A model generated the notes under the pieces. It ran no database searches. It was not told the origin of the DNA and worked only from the letters and a program-made list of their open reading frames with translations. A program made the translations under genes and the position numbers. From Saprospiraceae bacterium (GTDB lineage: Bacteria; Bacteroidota; Bacteroidia; Chitinophagales; Saprospiraceae): a stretch of 64,000 nucleotides of DNA. This document shows positions 26,466 through 34,903 of the stretch, piece after piece. The stretch spans positions 62,001-126,000 of the forward strand of contig JAHDBJ010000012.1 of assembly GCA_020630435.1 (NCBI GenBank), read 5' to 3'. The number at the start of each line of letters is the position of its first letter. Positions within the stretch are counted from its first letter, which is position 1.

Positions 26466-27821
26466 ATGATAATTAAATATATACTAACAGTATCAGCATT
26501 GCTTCTAGGGGGTCAACTAAATAATGATACACTATTCAAGCAAACTGATAAGACCCAAAATGTGTCGGTCTCATCGATTTTTACCGACAGCAATAACATT
26601 ATTTGGGCAGGCACTGAAAGTGGTGTAATTACAATAGATCTTAAGAAGAAAATAAATACAACTATTGAACGAGTAAGCGGGGGCGTCTATTCTCTTATGG
26701 AAGAAAAAGCGACAGGAAATATTTGGCTCGTTACCAGAACATATACGATGAACAACCATTCACGCAATGAAAGTGAAGCACTTAACGAAGTTAAATCTTT
26801 AGTGACAAAAGTAGTAGACATGGGTAAGGAAATCTGGATAGCTACTAAAGAAAACGGAATTATTCGATATGATAAGCATACTTCGGAAGAAGAAGTTTTT
26901 AATAAAAGAAATACAAAGCTACCGAGTAATTCGATTAATGATATTTTTGTAGATAGGGATAATCGTATTTGGGTAGCAACGGATAATGGCGTGTGTGTAA
27001 AATATGCTCACAAATGGAAAGTCGTCAAAAAGAAAGTCAAAGCAAATGCGATTAAATCTATTGATAATAGGATATGGGTTTCAGGGATTCGACAACTTTG
27101 GGAGATTAAAGACGATAGAGTAATGAAAACCATCCAGACAGATACCTTAATCCAAACCAAAAATATCTCTGATTTTGAGTTCGATAAAAATGGCAATATC
27201 TGGGTAATTACCAATAAAGTTTCTGTAAATAGAGATAATAAATGGCATCATTTTGGTAAAAATGATGGTTTTACGAGCATTCAGCCTACATGCATTACAA
27301 TCGATAAATACAATACCGTTTGGGTCGGAACGGCTGGTAGAGGTATTTTCTATTATAAACAAGAGGTTGAACGAGAAGGCGAAGATATTCAAACTAATAC
27401 CCAACAGTTATTAAAATACGATCCCTATAATTTAAAATTAGACAATCGTCCTATTGTTAAACAAGAAATCAATCAGCATATATTGAAGTCAACCTCCTTT
27501 AAGATTTTTGTTTTTGATTACAATGAATATGACAGAGATTCTGTAAATATTTATTTGAATGAAAAACCAATTCTCACTAATCATCTTTTAACCAAAGAAG
27601 GTTATACCTTCAATGTCAATGTTAATCCAGATTCAACAAATTACATCATTTTACACGCAATAAATCAAGGGAGTAAACCGCCTAATACGGCAGCCATTCG
27701 AATAAAAGAAAAAGACGAAGAGGGGCAGCCAACCGAAAAACGTTATAATCTACGTTCGGATCTAACATCTTGTGGAGCTATACAACTTAAATACCGCCCC
27801 ATAGAAATTGATGAAGACTGA
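26466..27821 (+). CDS. Secreted two-component-regulator-type propeller protein
   Basis: A 451-residue protein. After an N-terminal hydrophobic signal (MIIKYILTVSALLLGG) come repeats of the Reg_prop type: NIIWAGTESGVITIDLKK, KEIWIATKENGIIRYD, NRIWVATDNGVCVKY, GNIWVITNKVSV and NTVWVGTAGRGIFYY. These form a single beta-propeller (about residues 40-300) like the sensor of hybrid two-component systems, but no kinase is attached. The C-terminal 130 residues are a beta domain (FKIFVFDYNEYDRDSVNIYL, YNLRSDLTSCGAIQLKY) that I have seen on other Bacteroidota envelope proteins. It is the third gene of the trio, 67 bp after the coiled-coil gene. Confidence 0.8.
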   Translation: MIIKYILTVSALLLGGQLNNDTLFKQTDKTQNVSVSSIFTDSNNIIWAGTESGVITIDLKKKINTTIERVSGGVYSLMEEKATGNIWLVTRTYTMNNHSRNESEALNEVKSLVTKVVDMGKEIWIATKENGIIRYDKHTSEEEVFNKRNTKLPSNSINDIFVDRDNRIWVATDNGVCVKYAHKWKVVKKKVKANAIKSIDNRIWVSGIRQLWEIKDDRVMKTIQTDTLIQTKNISDFEFDKNGNIWVITNKVSVNRDNKWHHFGKNDGFTSIQPTCITIDKYNTVWVGTAGRGIFYYKQEVEREGEDIQTNTQQLLKYDPYNLKLDNRPIVKQEINQHILKSTSFKIFVFDYNEYDRDSVNIYLNEKPILTNHLLTKEGYTFNVNVNPDSTNYIILHAINQGSKPPNTAAIRIKEKDEEGQPTEKRYNLRSDLTSCGAIQLKYRPIEIDED

Positions 27822-27839
27822 TCCCAATAAATCAGCTAT

Positions 27840-27871
27840 GGTGGATGAGAGACTTCTCTCATTCACCTTTT
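27840..27871. terminator. Bidirectional terminator hairpin
   Basis: GGTGGATGAGAG, loop ACTT, CTCTCATTCACC (27840-27867; one G-T wobble), then CTTTTA. It lies between the convergent propeller gene and argH and overlaps the argH stop codon. Confidence 0.65.
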
Positions 27872-29196
27872 ACTAACTCTGCTATTTTTCTTATATGTTT
27901 TTTAAAGTGAAATTCTGTTAATATACCATCCAACTTCCTCCGAATTGCAGCAGTACACAGATTGCCTAGACTGCCCTCATGGCTGTGTTCAATTATCCCT
28001 TCAAATTGAAATGTTCCATTTTGAACGGACTGTCCGACGGCTTTATAAGCGTCCCTGAATGGAATACCTGTTAAGACTTGTTGATTGACCACTTCTACCG
28101 TATACAGATATTTATACTTTTTATCCTTCAATATATCCGTATTAATCTGGATCTGTCCTAGTGCAAAAGCAGCGATGTCTAATACATTTTTAAGGTCTTC
28201 AATAGCAGGAAAAACAGTCTCTTTAAGCAATTGAAAATCTCTATGATACCCACTGGGTAAACTAGACGTCATTAGCATTACATTTTGAGGTAATGCCATG
28301 AGTAGATTACATTTGCCACGTATCAATTCAAAGACATCAGGATTTTTTTTGTGTGGCATGATACTAGACCCTGTTGTCAGTTCATCGGGGAAAGCGATAA
28401 ACCCATAATTTTGATTCGTGAAAAGCGTAACATCCATCGCTAGTTTACTAATGGTATGTGCTAGCCCCGCAATTCCAAAGGCTACATTTAACTCACTTTT
28501 ACCTCTTCCCAATTGAGCATGAATAGAATTATAACAAAGGTCATCAAACCCTAGTAAGTCAGTCGTCATTTTGCGATTGAGTGGAAATGACGAGCCATAG
28601 CCCGCCGCTGATCCTAATGGATTTTGATTGATGATTTTATAGATGCCTTGTATAAGTTGTAAATCGTCGGTTAGGGCTTCAGCATACGCTCCAAACCACA
28701 TCCCAAAGGAAGAAACCATTGCAACTTGAAGGTGCGTATAGCCAGGCATTAATACTTCCTTATGTTGTTCGCTTAAGTTTTGTAAGACTTCAAATAATAT
28801 GATCGCCTTCTCTACGATAGACTGCAGTTCTGCTCGGAAAAATAAGCGTAGGTCAACCAAAACTTGGTCGTTTCTAGAACGTCCTGCGTGTATTTTCTTT
28901 CCAATATCTCCCAAAGCTCTTGTTGCCATCAATTCCACTTGAGAATGCACATCTTCAATGCCATCTTCAATAATAAATTGTCCCTGTTCTACCGTTTGAT
29001 AGATTTTTTTTAAGACTTTTTGAAGTGCTTGTAATTCATCAAAAGTCAATAATTGAATAGATTCGAGCATTTGAATATGAGCCAGTGAACCTTGAATATC
29101 ATATTTGGCTAATTCCAAATCCAATTCTCTATCTTTACCTACCGTAAAGTCTTCAATTTTTTGGTGAACAGTTGTATCTTTTTGCCATAGTTTCAT
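27859..29196 (-). CDS. argH: Argininosuccinate lyase
   Basis: A 445-residue fumarase/aspartase-superfamily lyase. Diagnostic regions: MKLWQKDTTVHQKIEDFTVG at the start, ALGDIGKKIHAGRSRNDQVL, MPGYTHLQVAMVSSFGMWFG and the superfamily signature TTGSSIMPHKKNPDVFEL with its catalytic Ser loop. It cleaves argininosuccinate to arginine and fumarate in the last step of arginine synthesis. The usual start MxLWxK supports the ATG at 29196. A lipoprotein gene of unknown role lies 3 bp upstream on the same strand, so the two are probably co-transcribed. No other arg genes are adjacent. Confidence 0.96.
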   Translation of the reverse strand: MKLWQKDTTVHQKIEDFTVGKDRELDLELAKYDIQGSLAHIQMLESIQLLTFDELQALQKVLKKIYQTVEQGQFIIEDGIEDVHSQVELMATRALGDIGKKIHAGRSRNDQVLVDLRLFFRAELQSIVEKAIILFEVLQNLSEQHKEVLMPGYTHLQVAMVSSFGMWFGAYAEALTDDLQLIQGIYKIINQNPLGSAAGYGSSFPLNRKMTTDLLGFDDLCYNSIHAQLGRGKSELNVAFGIAGLAHTISKLAMDVTLFTNQNYGFIAFPDELTTGSSIMPHKKNPDVFELIRGKCNLLMALPQNVMLMTSSLPSGYHRDFQLLKETVFPAIEDLKNVLDIAAFALGQIQINTDILKDKKYKYLYTVEVVNQQVLTGIPFRDAYKAVGQSVQNGTFQFEGIIEHSHEGSLGNLCTAAIRRKLDGILTEFHFKKHIRKIAELVKGE

Positions 29197-29199
29197 CGT

Positions 29200-29775
29200 T
29201 TATTGATTTTCTTGATGAATAAAGGATGCTAATTCTAATTCCAACTGAGCATATAATTCACTCATCCAATGTGGACAAGGGTAACAAGGCTCAAAATTCC
29301 CTCCCTTTCGAGTATCGTTAGGAAAGAACACTATTTGCTCAATATTAATTTTATTAATTTTTAAATATTTTTCAAAATCAATATCTTCAAGTGCTACAAA
29401 ATTATCTGCTTGTTCTTGGAAAATTCGTTTATCAGCAAGGGCTTTTCTCTGATCGTATCGGTTTGGTAGGTTAAAATATAATCGATTGTTCTTAATATTT
29501 ACAATGTCATATTTCCCCAAAGGTAAGTTAGAATTTTGAATTGTATAAACTTCACTTTTATTTTTATTAAAATAAAGTTCTAATAGCGAAGATTTTAAAA
29601 ATACTAAAACATTTACGGTTTGTTCTTTTATAATATCTTTTTCAATAACGACTGGATCCTCATGGGGGGCATTTTTACAAGCATGAAAAAATAAAATAGA
29701 GAGGCTAATACTGAAGAAGAACAGTCGTTGTATTTTGTTCCATATGATGCTAGGTAATTTCAATAAAATTGTCAT
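29200..29775 (-). CDS. Lipoprotein of unknown function
   Basis: A 191-residue protein with a lipoprotein signal: a basic N-region, a hydrophobic stretch FFFSISLSILFFHAC and lipid Cys33. The mature part has a region SEVYTIQNSNLPLGKYDIVN and RLYFNLPNRYDQRKALADKR that faintly recalls L,D-transpeptidase-like folds, but the HG-C/N catalytic motif is missing, so no enzymatic claim is made. Near the C-terminus is a CYPC motif (FEPCYPCPHWM). It is 3 bp upstream of argH in the same direction and likely shares its promoter. Confidence 0.65.
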   Translation of the reverse strand: MTILLKLPSIIWNKIQRLFFFSISLSILFFHACKNAPHEDPVVIEKDIIKEQTVNVLVFLKSSLLELYFNKNKSEVYTIQNSNLPLGKYDIVNIKNNRLYFNLPNRYDQRKALADKRIFQEQADNFVALEDIDFEKYLKINKINIEQIVFFPNDTRKGGNFEPCYPCPHWMSELYAQLELELASFIHQENQ

Positions 29776-29893
29776 TTTTTTAAACTAAGGTCTTTTTTAT
29801 TGACAAAAAATAATTAAAACTGTATTTTTACGGCAAGTTAATCAATTTTACCTTGAGTATAGGTAGTTAAACATAAAACTTAATTTTTGTATA

Positions 29894-30241
29894 ATGGCAA
29901 TATTTATTACAGACGAATGTATCAATTGCGGTGCCTGCGAGCCAGAATGCCCCAATAACGCAATATATGAAGGAGGGGTAGAATGGTCTATTGCTGAAGG
30001 AACAGGTGTGCAAGGAGACTATGAACTAGAAGATGGTAGTGTAACCGATGCAGAAACAGAACAATCGCCTGTTTCTGATGAATTTTACTATATCGTACCC
30101 GATAAATGTACAGAATGTAAAGGATTTCACGAAGAGCCTCAATGTGCAGCGGTCTGCCCTGTAGATTGTTGTGTGCCTGATCCAGATAGAGAAGAAACAG
30201 AAGAAGTACTCTTAGAGAGAAAAGATCGTTTGCATTTATAA
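29894..30241 (+). CDS. 2[4Fe-4S] ferredoxin
   Basis: A 115-residue low-potential-type ferredoxin with two cluster-binding sets: CINCGACEPECP (residues 9-20) and CTECKGFHEEPQCAAVCPVD, with an insertion between Cys3 and Cys4 of the second cluster typical of the Alvin/YfhL-like ferredoxins of Bacteroidota. Between them is an acidic loop of about 40 residues. It transfers electrons in the cytoplasm; the partner enzyme is not adjacent. A TTG-N20-TATTTTTA promoter-like pair (29800-29830) lies just upstream. A strong terminator follows. Confidence 0.93.
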   Translation: MAIFITDECINCGACEPECPNNAIYEGGVEWSIAEGTGVQGDYELEDGSVTDAETEQSPVSDEFYYIVPDKCTECKGFHEEPQCAAVCPVDCCVPDPDREETEEVLLERKDRLHL

Positions 30242-30258
30242 TTGTAAACGCATAGGAT

Positions 30259-30298
30259 AAAAAAATCCGTTATGCCTTCAGGTATAACGGATTTTTTA
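30259..30298. terminator. Strong bidirectional terminator
   Basis: A 17-bp stem (30260-30276 with 30281-30297, one G-T wobble) with TTCA loop, flanked by A-run and T-run. It separates the ferredoxin gene from the convergent M42 peptidase gene. Confidence 0.85.
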
Positions 30299-30321
30299 TT
30301 GAATAGAATAATTTATTAATA

Positions 30322-31410
30322 CTATATCTTATCAAAGTATTTAAAATTATGCCCATCTTCTATTTTGAGTAAACTCTCATAAATTAGTTTAATAACATTA
30401 TTAACATCATCTTTATGAGCCGTTTCAACGGTTGTATGCATATATTTTAAAGGTAAAGAGATTAGGGCAGAAGGGACACCACCGTTAGAATAGGCAAAGG
30501 CATCGGTATCTGTTCCAGTACTACGAGAAGCAGCTTCTCTTTGAATTGGTATTTCGTGTTCGTCCGCTGTGTCAATAATCAAGTTCAACAGCTTATTATG
30601 GACAGCAGGGGCATAGGTGACACTAGGACCTTTTCCTGCTTTTACGTCTCCATGTTTTTTCTTGGCAACTAATGGTGTATTTGTATCGTGTGTAACATCT
30701 GTACAAATGGCTACATTAGGCTTTATCGTATCGGCAACCATTGTAGCTCCTTTTAGCCCAATTTCTTCTTGAACGGAATTAACAATATAAAGGCTATAAG
30801 GTAATTTTATTTTATTCTCATGCAATAACCTAGCAACCTCTGCAACACAAAATCCACCCATTCTATTATCTAAGGCTCTCCCTACATAATACCGATCATT
30901 CAAAACCATAAATTCATCAGGGTAGGTTATTACACAGCCTACATGAATTCCCATTTCAAGAACTTCTTCTTTATCTTTAGCTCCAACATCAATGAATATG
31001 TTTTCAAGAGTAGGAGAGAGGTTAGCATCTTTACCTCTTCTAGTATGGATAGCAGGCCAACCGAATATTCCTGTAATAATTCCTTTTTTGGTATGAATAT
31101 TCACTCGTTTAGACGGTGCGATGATATGATCAGACCCACCATTTCTAATGACATTAATAAAACCTTCATCGGAAATATAGTTTACAAACCAAGAAATTTC
31201 ATCTGCGTGTCCCTCAATGACTACCTTGAAATCTTGTCCTGGATTGATGATCCCGTAAGCAGTACCATAGTTGTCTAATTGCCACTCATCTATATAGGGC
31301 TTTAAATATTCAAGCCACAATTTTTGCCCGGGTGCTTCGAAACCTGTTGGTGAGGCATTATTTAAGTAACGCTCTAGAAAAGCTTCCGATTTTTTAGTAA
31401 TAATTGACAT
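30322..31410 (-). CDS. M42 family metallopeptidase (glutamyl aminopeptidase type)
   Basis: A 362-residue protein aligning over its full length with M42 aminopeptidases. Key elements: SPTGFE near the N-terminus, the first metal His in VIEGHADEISWFV, VGRALDNRMGGF (bridging Asp), NSVQEEIGLKGA (catalytic Glu and metal Glu), AICTDVTHDT (metal Asp) and YMHTTVETAHKDDV (metal His at the C-terminus). All expected metal ligands are present. It is cytoplasmic, presumably forms a TET dodecamer and trims N-terminal residues from peptides. It is monocistronic, between a shared terminator and pyrE. Confidence 0.92.
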   Translation of the reverse strand: MSIITKKSEAFLERYLNNASPTGFEAPGQKLWLEYLKPYIDEWQLDNYGTAYGIINPGQDFKVVIEGHADEISWFVNYISDEGFINVIRNGGSDHIIAPSKRVNIHTKKGIITGIFGWPAIHTRRGKDANLSPTLENIFIDVGAKDKEEVLEMGIHVGCVITYPDEFMVLNDRYYVGRALDNRMGGFCVAEVARLLHENKIKLPYSLYIVNSVQEEIGLKGATMVADTIKPNVAICTDVTHDTNTPLVAKKKHGDVKAGKGPSVTYAPAVHNKLLNLIIDTADEHEIPIQREAASRSTGTDTDAFAYSNGGVPSALISLPLKYMHTTVETAHKDDVNNVIKLIYESLLKIEDGHNFKYFDKI

Positions 31411-31579
31411 TGTTTATTTGTGTTGTATAGAGATTTTAGTATTTTTAATATAAAAAATTTGACAATAATAATGTCACAAAGCGACATTTTCAACTTTTTT
31501 GGTCGATTTATTTATAAAATGTAACTTTTACTTTTCAATTTTCGGGCAAAAATATTGTTTAATTTTGAAAATCAAAACA

Positions 31580-32215
31580 TTAAACGAATTTTGTACCCCA
31601 TTCTTTTGGATTTTCTCGCCATGCTTTAAGTATGTTGAAATCCGATGCTTGAATATAATTACATTTTAAGGCCTCGTCTAGTAAAATATTATAATTGCTT
31701 AGCGCATAATAAGCACAATCTTCGGCTTCGAAATTTTCCTTTGCCTGAGGCAAATCGTAAGAAAAAATTGCTAATACACCTTCAATTTTACAGCCTTTAG
31801 CTTCGATAACACGTACAGCATCCAAAGAACTCCCTCCTGTAGAAATTAAATCCTCTATAATGAGTACCCTTTCCACACCTCGTACTTCACCTTCAATTAA
31901 GTTTTGTCGACCATGGGCTTTTGCCTTTGACCGAACATAAGCAAAAGGAATTCCTAAAGCATCTGCTAGTAAGGCACCATGTGGTATACCTGCGGTTGCT
32001 ACTCCTACAATCATATTTACACCCTCAAATGTTTTAGCTTTATCGATTAGACATTTTTTTATATAATCTCGTACTAAAGGGTAGGACAATAAAATCCTAT
32101 TATCACAATATATCGGAGATAAAATTCCAGATGCCCACGTAAAAGGTCTTTGTGGACTCAATTTAATTGCTTTTATTTGTAATAATTTCTTTGCAACTTC
32201 GGCAGCTACACTCAT
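31580..32215 (-). CDS. pyrE: Orotate phosphoribosyltransferase
   Basis: A 211-residue PRTase. The start MSVAAEVAKKLLQIKAIKLS fits the family, whereas a longer extension to 32332 would overlap the divergent Nudix gene. Signatures: FTWASGILSPIYCDNRIL, VGVATAGIPHGALLADALGI, AYVRSKAKAHGRQNLIEGEV (flexible catalytic loop with Lys and His) and the PRPP motif RVLIIEDLISTGGSSLDAV. It adds ribose-5-phosphate to orotate in pyrimidine synthesis. The -7 promoter element TACATTTG (32261-32254) overlaps the start of the divergent Nudix gene, 41 bp away. Confidence 0.95.
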   Translation of the reverse strand: MSVAAEVAKKLLQIKAIKLSPQRPFTWASGILSPIYCDNRILLSYPLVRDYIKKCLIDKAKTFEGVNMIVGVATAGIPHGALLADALGIPFAYVRSKAKAHGRQNLIEGEVRGVERVLIIEDLISTGGSSLDAVRVIEAKGCKIEGVLAIFSYDLPQAKENFEAEDCAYYALSNYNILLDEALKCNYIQASDFNILKAWRENPKEWGTKFV

Positions 32216-32253
32216 AACTATGACTTTAATATTGCTTGACTTAACAAAAACCA

Positions 32254-32261
32254 CAAATGTA
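32254..32261 (-). promoter_or_regulatory. Candidate -7 element of pyrE
   Basis: CAAATGTA on the plus strand reads TACATTTG on the minus strand, an exact TAnnTTTG match about 39 nt before the pyrE start. It covers the ATG of the Nudix gene on the other strand. No clear TTTG box was found. Confidence 0.4.
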
Positions 32262-32925
32262 CAAAATCTATATAAATCGAACACCCATATTTTTGTGCAA
32301 AAGAAAAGAAATTGATCAATTGAATGATCCAAAACTTGGAGGGCTTCGATATAATTTTGATAAACATCCAGGGCAACTTTTACAGTATATAGAAAAAGTA
32401 GAAAAAGATAAAACGGTAAGTAGCCTGACGATATACTCTGACAACTTAGAAAACCTTAAAGAGTCTTTCTTTGGGCATTTTAAAGTAGTTATTGCTGCTG
32501 GAGGGGTTGTTTTCAATAAAGAAAAAAAAGTACTGATGATTTATCGAAGGGGCGCATGGGATCTTCCTAAAGGGAAAGTCGATAAACATGAAACTATCGA
32601 AGCAGCAGCAGTTCGAGAAGTTAAAGAAGAAACAGGACTTAAACATGTGAAACGAAAAAAACTAATTTGTGTCACGTATCATGTTTATACAGTAGGGAAG
32701 GGGGTAAGAGCCATAAAGCCAACCTATTGGTATAAAATGAAAAGTAAAGACATAGACCTTACGCCTCAAATTGATGAAGATATTGAAATCGCCATATGGG
32801 ATGAACCCGAAAAATATGTGTCTGAGGATATTGCGGTGTATAGCAGTATAAGAGATGTTATTAATATTATTATAAATAAAAAAAAGGAGAAAAATACTAA
32901 GAAATTACTTTCTAAAAATAGGTGA
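32257..32925 (+). CDS. Nudix hydrolase
   Basis: A 222-residue protein with an N-terminal region of about 70 residues unique to a Bacteroidota group, then a Nudix domain: AAGGVVFNKEKKVLMIYRRG, WDLPKGKVDKHE and the Nudix box GKVDKHETIEAAAVREVKEE plus TGL. All box Glu residues are present. A Lys-rich C-terminus follows. It hydrolyses a nucleoside diphosphate derivative or diphosphoinositol-type substrate; the substrate is unknown. The gene overlaps the convergent 3-hydroxyacyl-CoA dehydrogenase gene at their 3' ends by 21 bp. It is divergent from pyrE with only 41 bp between the starts. Confidence 0.9.
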   Translation: MYKIYINRTPIFLCKRKEIDQLNDPKLGGLRYNFDKHPGQLLQYIEKVEKDKTVSSLTIYSDNLENLKESFFGHFKVVIAAGGVVFNKEKKVLMIYRRGAWDLPKGKVDKHETIEAAAVREVKEETGLKHVKRKKLICVTYHVYTVGKGVRAIKPTYWYKMKSKDIDLTPQIDEDIEIAIWDEPEKYVSEDIAVYSSIRDVINIIINKKKEKNTKKLLSKNR

Positions 32926-33801
32926 AACAACTAGCTCTTTAGTACCTTTTGTATATTTATAAAAACCTTCACCAGATTTTCTCCCTAATTTTCCAGCAGT
33001 TACCATATTTACTAGAAGTGGGCATGGAGCATATTTGGGGTTTCCAAAACCATTAAAAAGGACTTGTAAGATGGATAAGCATACATCAAGACCAATGAAG
33101 TCAGCTAGTTGTAATGGTCCCATTGGATGAGCCATTCCCAGTTTCATAACGGTATCTATTTCGGGAACTCCTGCTACACCTTCATATAAAGTATATATAG
33201 CTTCATTAATCATTGGCATTAAGATACGATTAGCTACAAAACCAGGGTAATCGTTGACTTCAACAGGGGTTTTGCCTAGTGTTTTAGACATTTCCATTAC
33301 TCGCTCACAAACTTTATCGTTTGTTGCATATCCTCTAATGACTTCTACCAACTTCATTATAGGAACAGGATTCATAAAATGCATACCAATTACTTTTTCT
33401 GGACGATTTGTAATGGCTGCAATTTTAGTAATAGATATAGAGGATGTATTGGTAGCTAAAATTGTATTTTCAGGTGCTAGAGCATCTAATTTTTCAAATA
33501 TTTTTAGTTTTAAATCCAAATTTTCTGTCGCTGCTTCTACAACCAAATCAGCATCTTTACAAGCTGTTTCAAGATCTGTCAAGGCATTGATGTTGAGTAA
33601 TGTTTGTACTTTATCATCAAGAGTGATTCTATCTTTGTCAACCATTCGATCAAGATTTTTGCTAATTGTTCCTAAGGCCTTGTCAAGAACTTCCTGAGAT
33701 AAGTCTACAAGAGCTACTTTAAAGCCTTTCATCGCAAAAATATGCGCTATACCATTTCCCATTGTTCCTGCACCAATAACCACTATGTTTTTGATCATCA
33801 T
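32905..33801 (-). CDS. 3-hydroxybutyryl-CoA dehydrogenase
   Basis: A 298-residue protein of the 3HCDH family. The N-terminal Rossmann domain has IKNIVVIGAGTMGNGIAHIF, DADLVVEAATENLDLKLKIF and ATNTSSISITKIAA. The catalytic His lies in VIGMHFMNPVPIMKLVEVIR. The C-terminal domain has DYPGFVANRILMPMINEAIY and GRKSGEGFYKY. It oxidises 3-hydroxyacyl-CoA with NAD+ in beta-oxidation or butyrate-type metabolism (Hbd/PaaH type). Two adjacent ATGs open the frame. Its 3' end overlaps the convergent Nudix gene by 21 bp. Confidence 0.93.
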   Translation of the reverse strand: MMIKNIVVIGAGTMGNGIAHIFAMKGFKVALVDLSQEVLDKALGTISKNLDRMVDKDRITLDDKVQTLLNINALTDLETACKDADLVVEAATENLDLKLKIFEKLDALAPENTILATNTSSISITKIAAITNRPEKVIGMHFMNPVPIMKLVEVIRGYATNDKVCERVMEMSKTLGKTPVEVNDYPGFVANRILMPMINEAIYTLYEGVAGVPEIDTVMKLGMAHPMGPLQLADFIGLDVCLSILQVLFNGFGNPKYAPCPLLVNMVTAGKLGRKSGEGFYKYTKGTKELVVSPIFRK

Positions 33802-33954
33802 GATGTGAATTTGAATTTATTTTAGGTTAGTTTGAATAAGTTGCGAAGTTAATTAGAAAAGAAAATATTACTACTTTTTTATTCAGTTTTGTTTAATTAA
33901 TTTAAAAATTAATAAAAAAAGCTATCTTAGTGTTAAGTTTACACGAAATAAATT

Positions 33955-33962
33955 TATATTTG
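33955..33962 (+). promoter_or_regulatory. Candidate -7 element of the sugar kinase gene
   Basis: TATATTTG is an exact TAnnTTTG match 17 nt before the ATG at 33980. No good upstream TTTG box was seen. Confidence 0.4.
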
Positions 33963-33979
33963 CTCAAATTAATAAGTTT

Positions 33980-34828
33980 ATGATTTTAGTTGGAGATGGT
34001 GGTTCTACAAAAGTTGATTGGAAATTGCAAACCCATAATGGGGTCAGGACTTTCTCTATGAGAGGTATCAATCCTTTTTTACATTCTGAGAATACGATTA
34101 TTTCTCATTTCGACGATACACAAGAGTTGCTTGAGATAAGAGAACATATAACTAAAATCCATTACTACGGAGCAGGTTGCTCTGAAAAAAGTAGATGCCA
34201 AACTGTTGAGAAGGCGTTTAAATATTTATTTGAAAATGCACATATCCACATAAATCACGATTTATTAGGTTCGGCTTTAGCAACCTGTCGGGACAATAAG
34301 GGCATTGCTTGTATATTGGGTACAGGATCTAATTCTTGTTTGTTTGATGGAACTAAAATTATTGCCAATATTACATCACTAGGCTACTTAGTCGGAGATG
34401 AAGGTAGTGGTAGTTACTTAGGAAAAAAATTGTTAAGAGGTTATTTTTATGATGAATTTCCAAGTCCGATAAAAATGGCGTTTGAAAGTAGATACCCACA
34501 TGGTAAAAAAGCAATTTTAGACGAATTGTATAATGGAGGTAAACCTAATGTCTTTTTAGCAAGTTTTGTGAAATTTATGAAAGCGAATATTTTTCATCCT
34601 TATATGAAAAATATGGTAAAAAGTGCTTTTGAAGATTTTTTAAAAATGCACGTTTTTAAATATGATAATTATAATAATTTAAATATTCATTTTGTGGGCT
34701 CTATTGCTTTTCATTTTCGCTCTATTCTAGAGGAGCTTTTTGAGCATTATGAATTAAAAATGGGCAAGATTGTTCAAAAACCTATTGATAGCCTTTTTCA
34801 TTTTCATAATAAAGAATACTCTATTTGA
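33980..34828 (+). CDS. BadF/BadG/N-acetylglucosamine kinase-type ATPase
   Basis: A 282-residue ASKHA-fold kinase. ILVGDGGSTKVDWKLQ is the phosphate-1 motif; AGCSEKSRC, NHDLLGSALAT, IACILGTGSNSCLFDG (phosphate-2) and SLGYLVGDEGSGSYLGKKLL identify the BadF/NAGK family. NIHFVGSIAFHFRSIL near the C-terminus is the adenosine-binding segment. Bacteroidota members of this group are probable GlcNAc or MurNAc kinases for wall recycling; the exact substrate is inferred, not shown. It is followed 75 bp later by pfkA, whose own -7 box lies between. Confidence 0.85.
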   Translation: MILVGDGGSTKVDWKLQTHNGVRTFSMRGINPFLHSENTIISHFDDTQELLEIREHITKIHYYGAGCSEKSRCQTVEKAFKYLFENAHIHINHDLLGSALATCRDNKGIACILGTGSNSCLFDGTKIIANITSLGYLVGDEGSGSYLGKKLLRGYFYDEFPSPIKMAFESRYPHGKKAILDELYNGGKPNVFLASFVKFMKANIFHPYMKNMVKSAFEDFLKMHVFKYDNYNNLNIHFVGSIAFHFRSILEELFEHYELKMGKIVQKPIDSLFHFHNKEYSI

Positions 34829-34864
34829 AAAGATTTGATTTACTGAATCTATTTTATATCATTG

Positions 34865-34872
34865 TAACTTTG
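34865..34872 (+). promoter_or_regulatory. Candidate -7 element of pfkA
   Basis: TAACTTTG matches TAnnTTTG exactly, 31 nt before the pfkA ATG. The upstream TTTG at 34834-34837 is 27 nt away, longer than usual. Confidence 0.4.
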
Positions 34873-34903
34873 TCATCAATATCATTTTAAATTATTTAAT
34901 AAA

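Noticed and set aside
29200-29775. L,D-transpeptidase assignment for the lipoprotein next to argH
   Set aside because: The YkuD catalytic motif with its His and Cys is absent; similarity is limited to a short LPLGKY-like stretch.
33254-33697. A 147-residue open frame on the plus strand
   Set aside because: It lies entirely antisense to the strongly supported 3-hydroxybutyryl-CoA dehydrogenase gene and has low-complexity composition without any domain.
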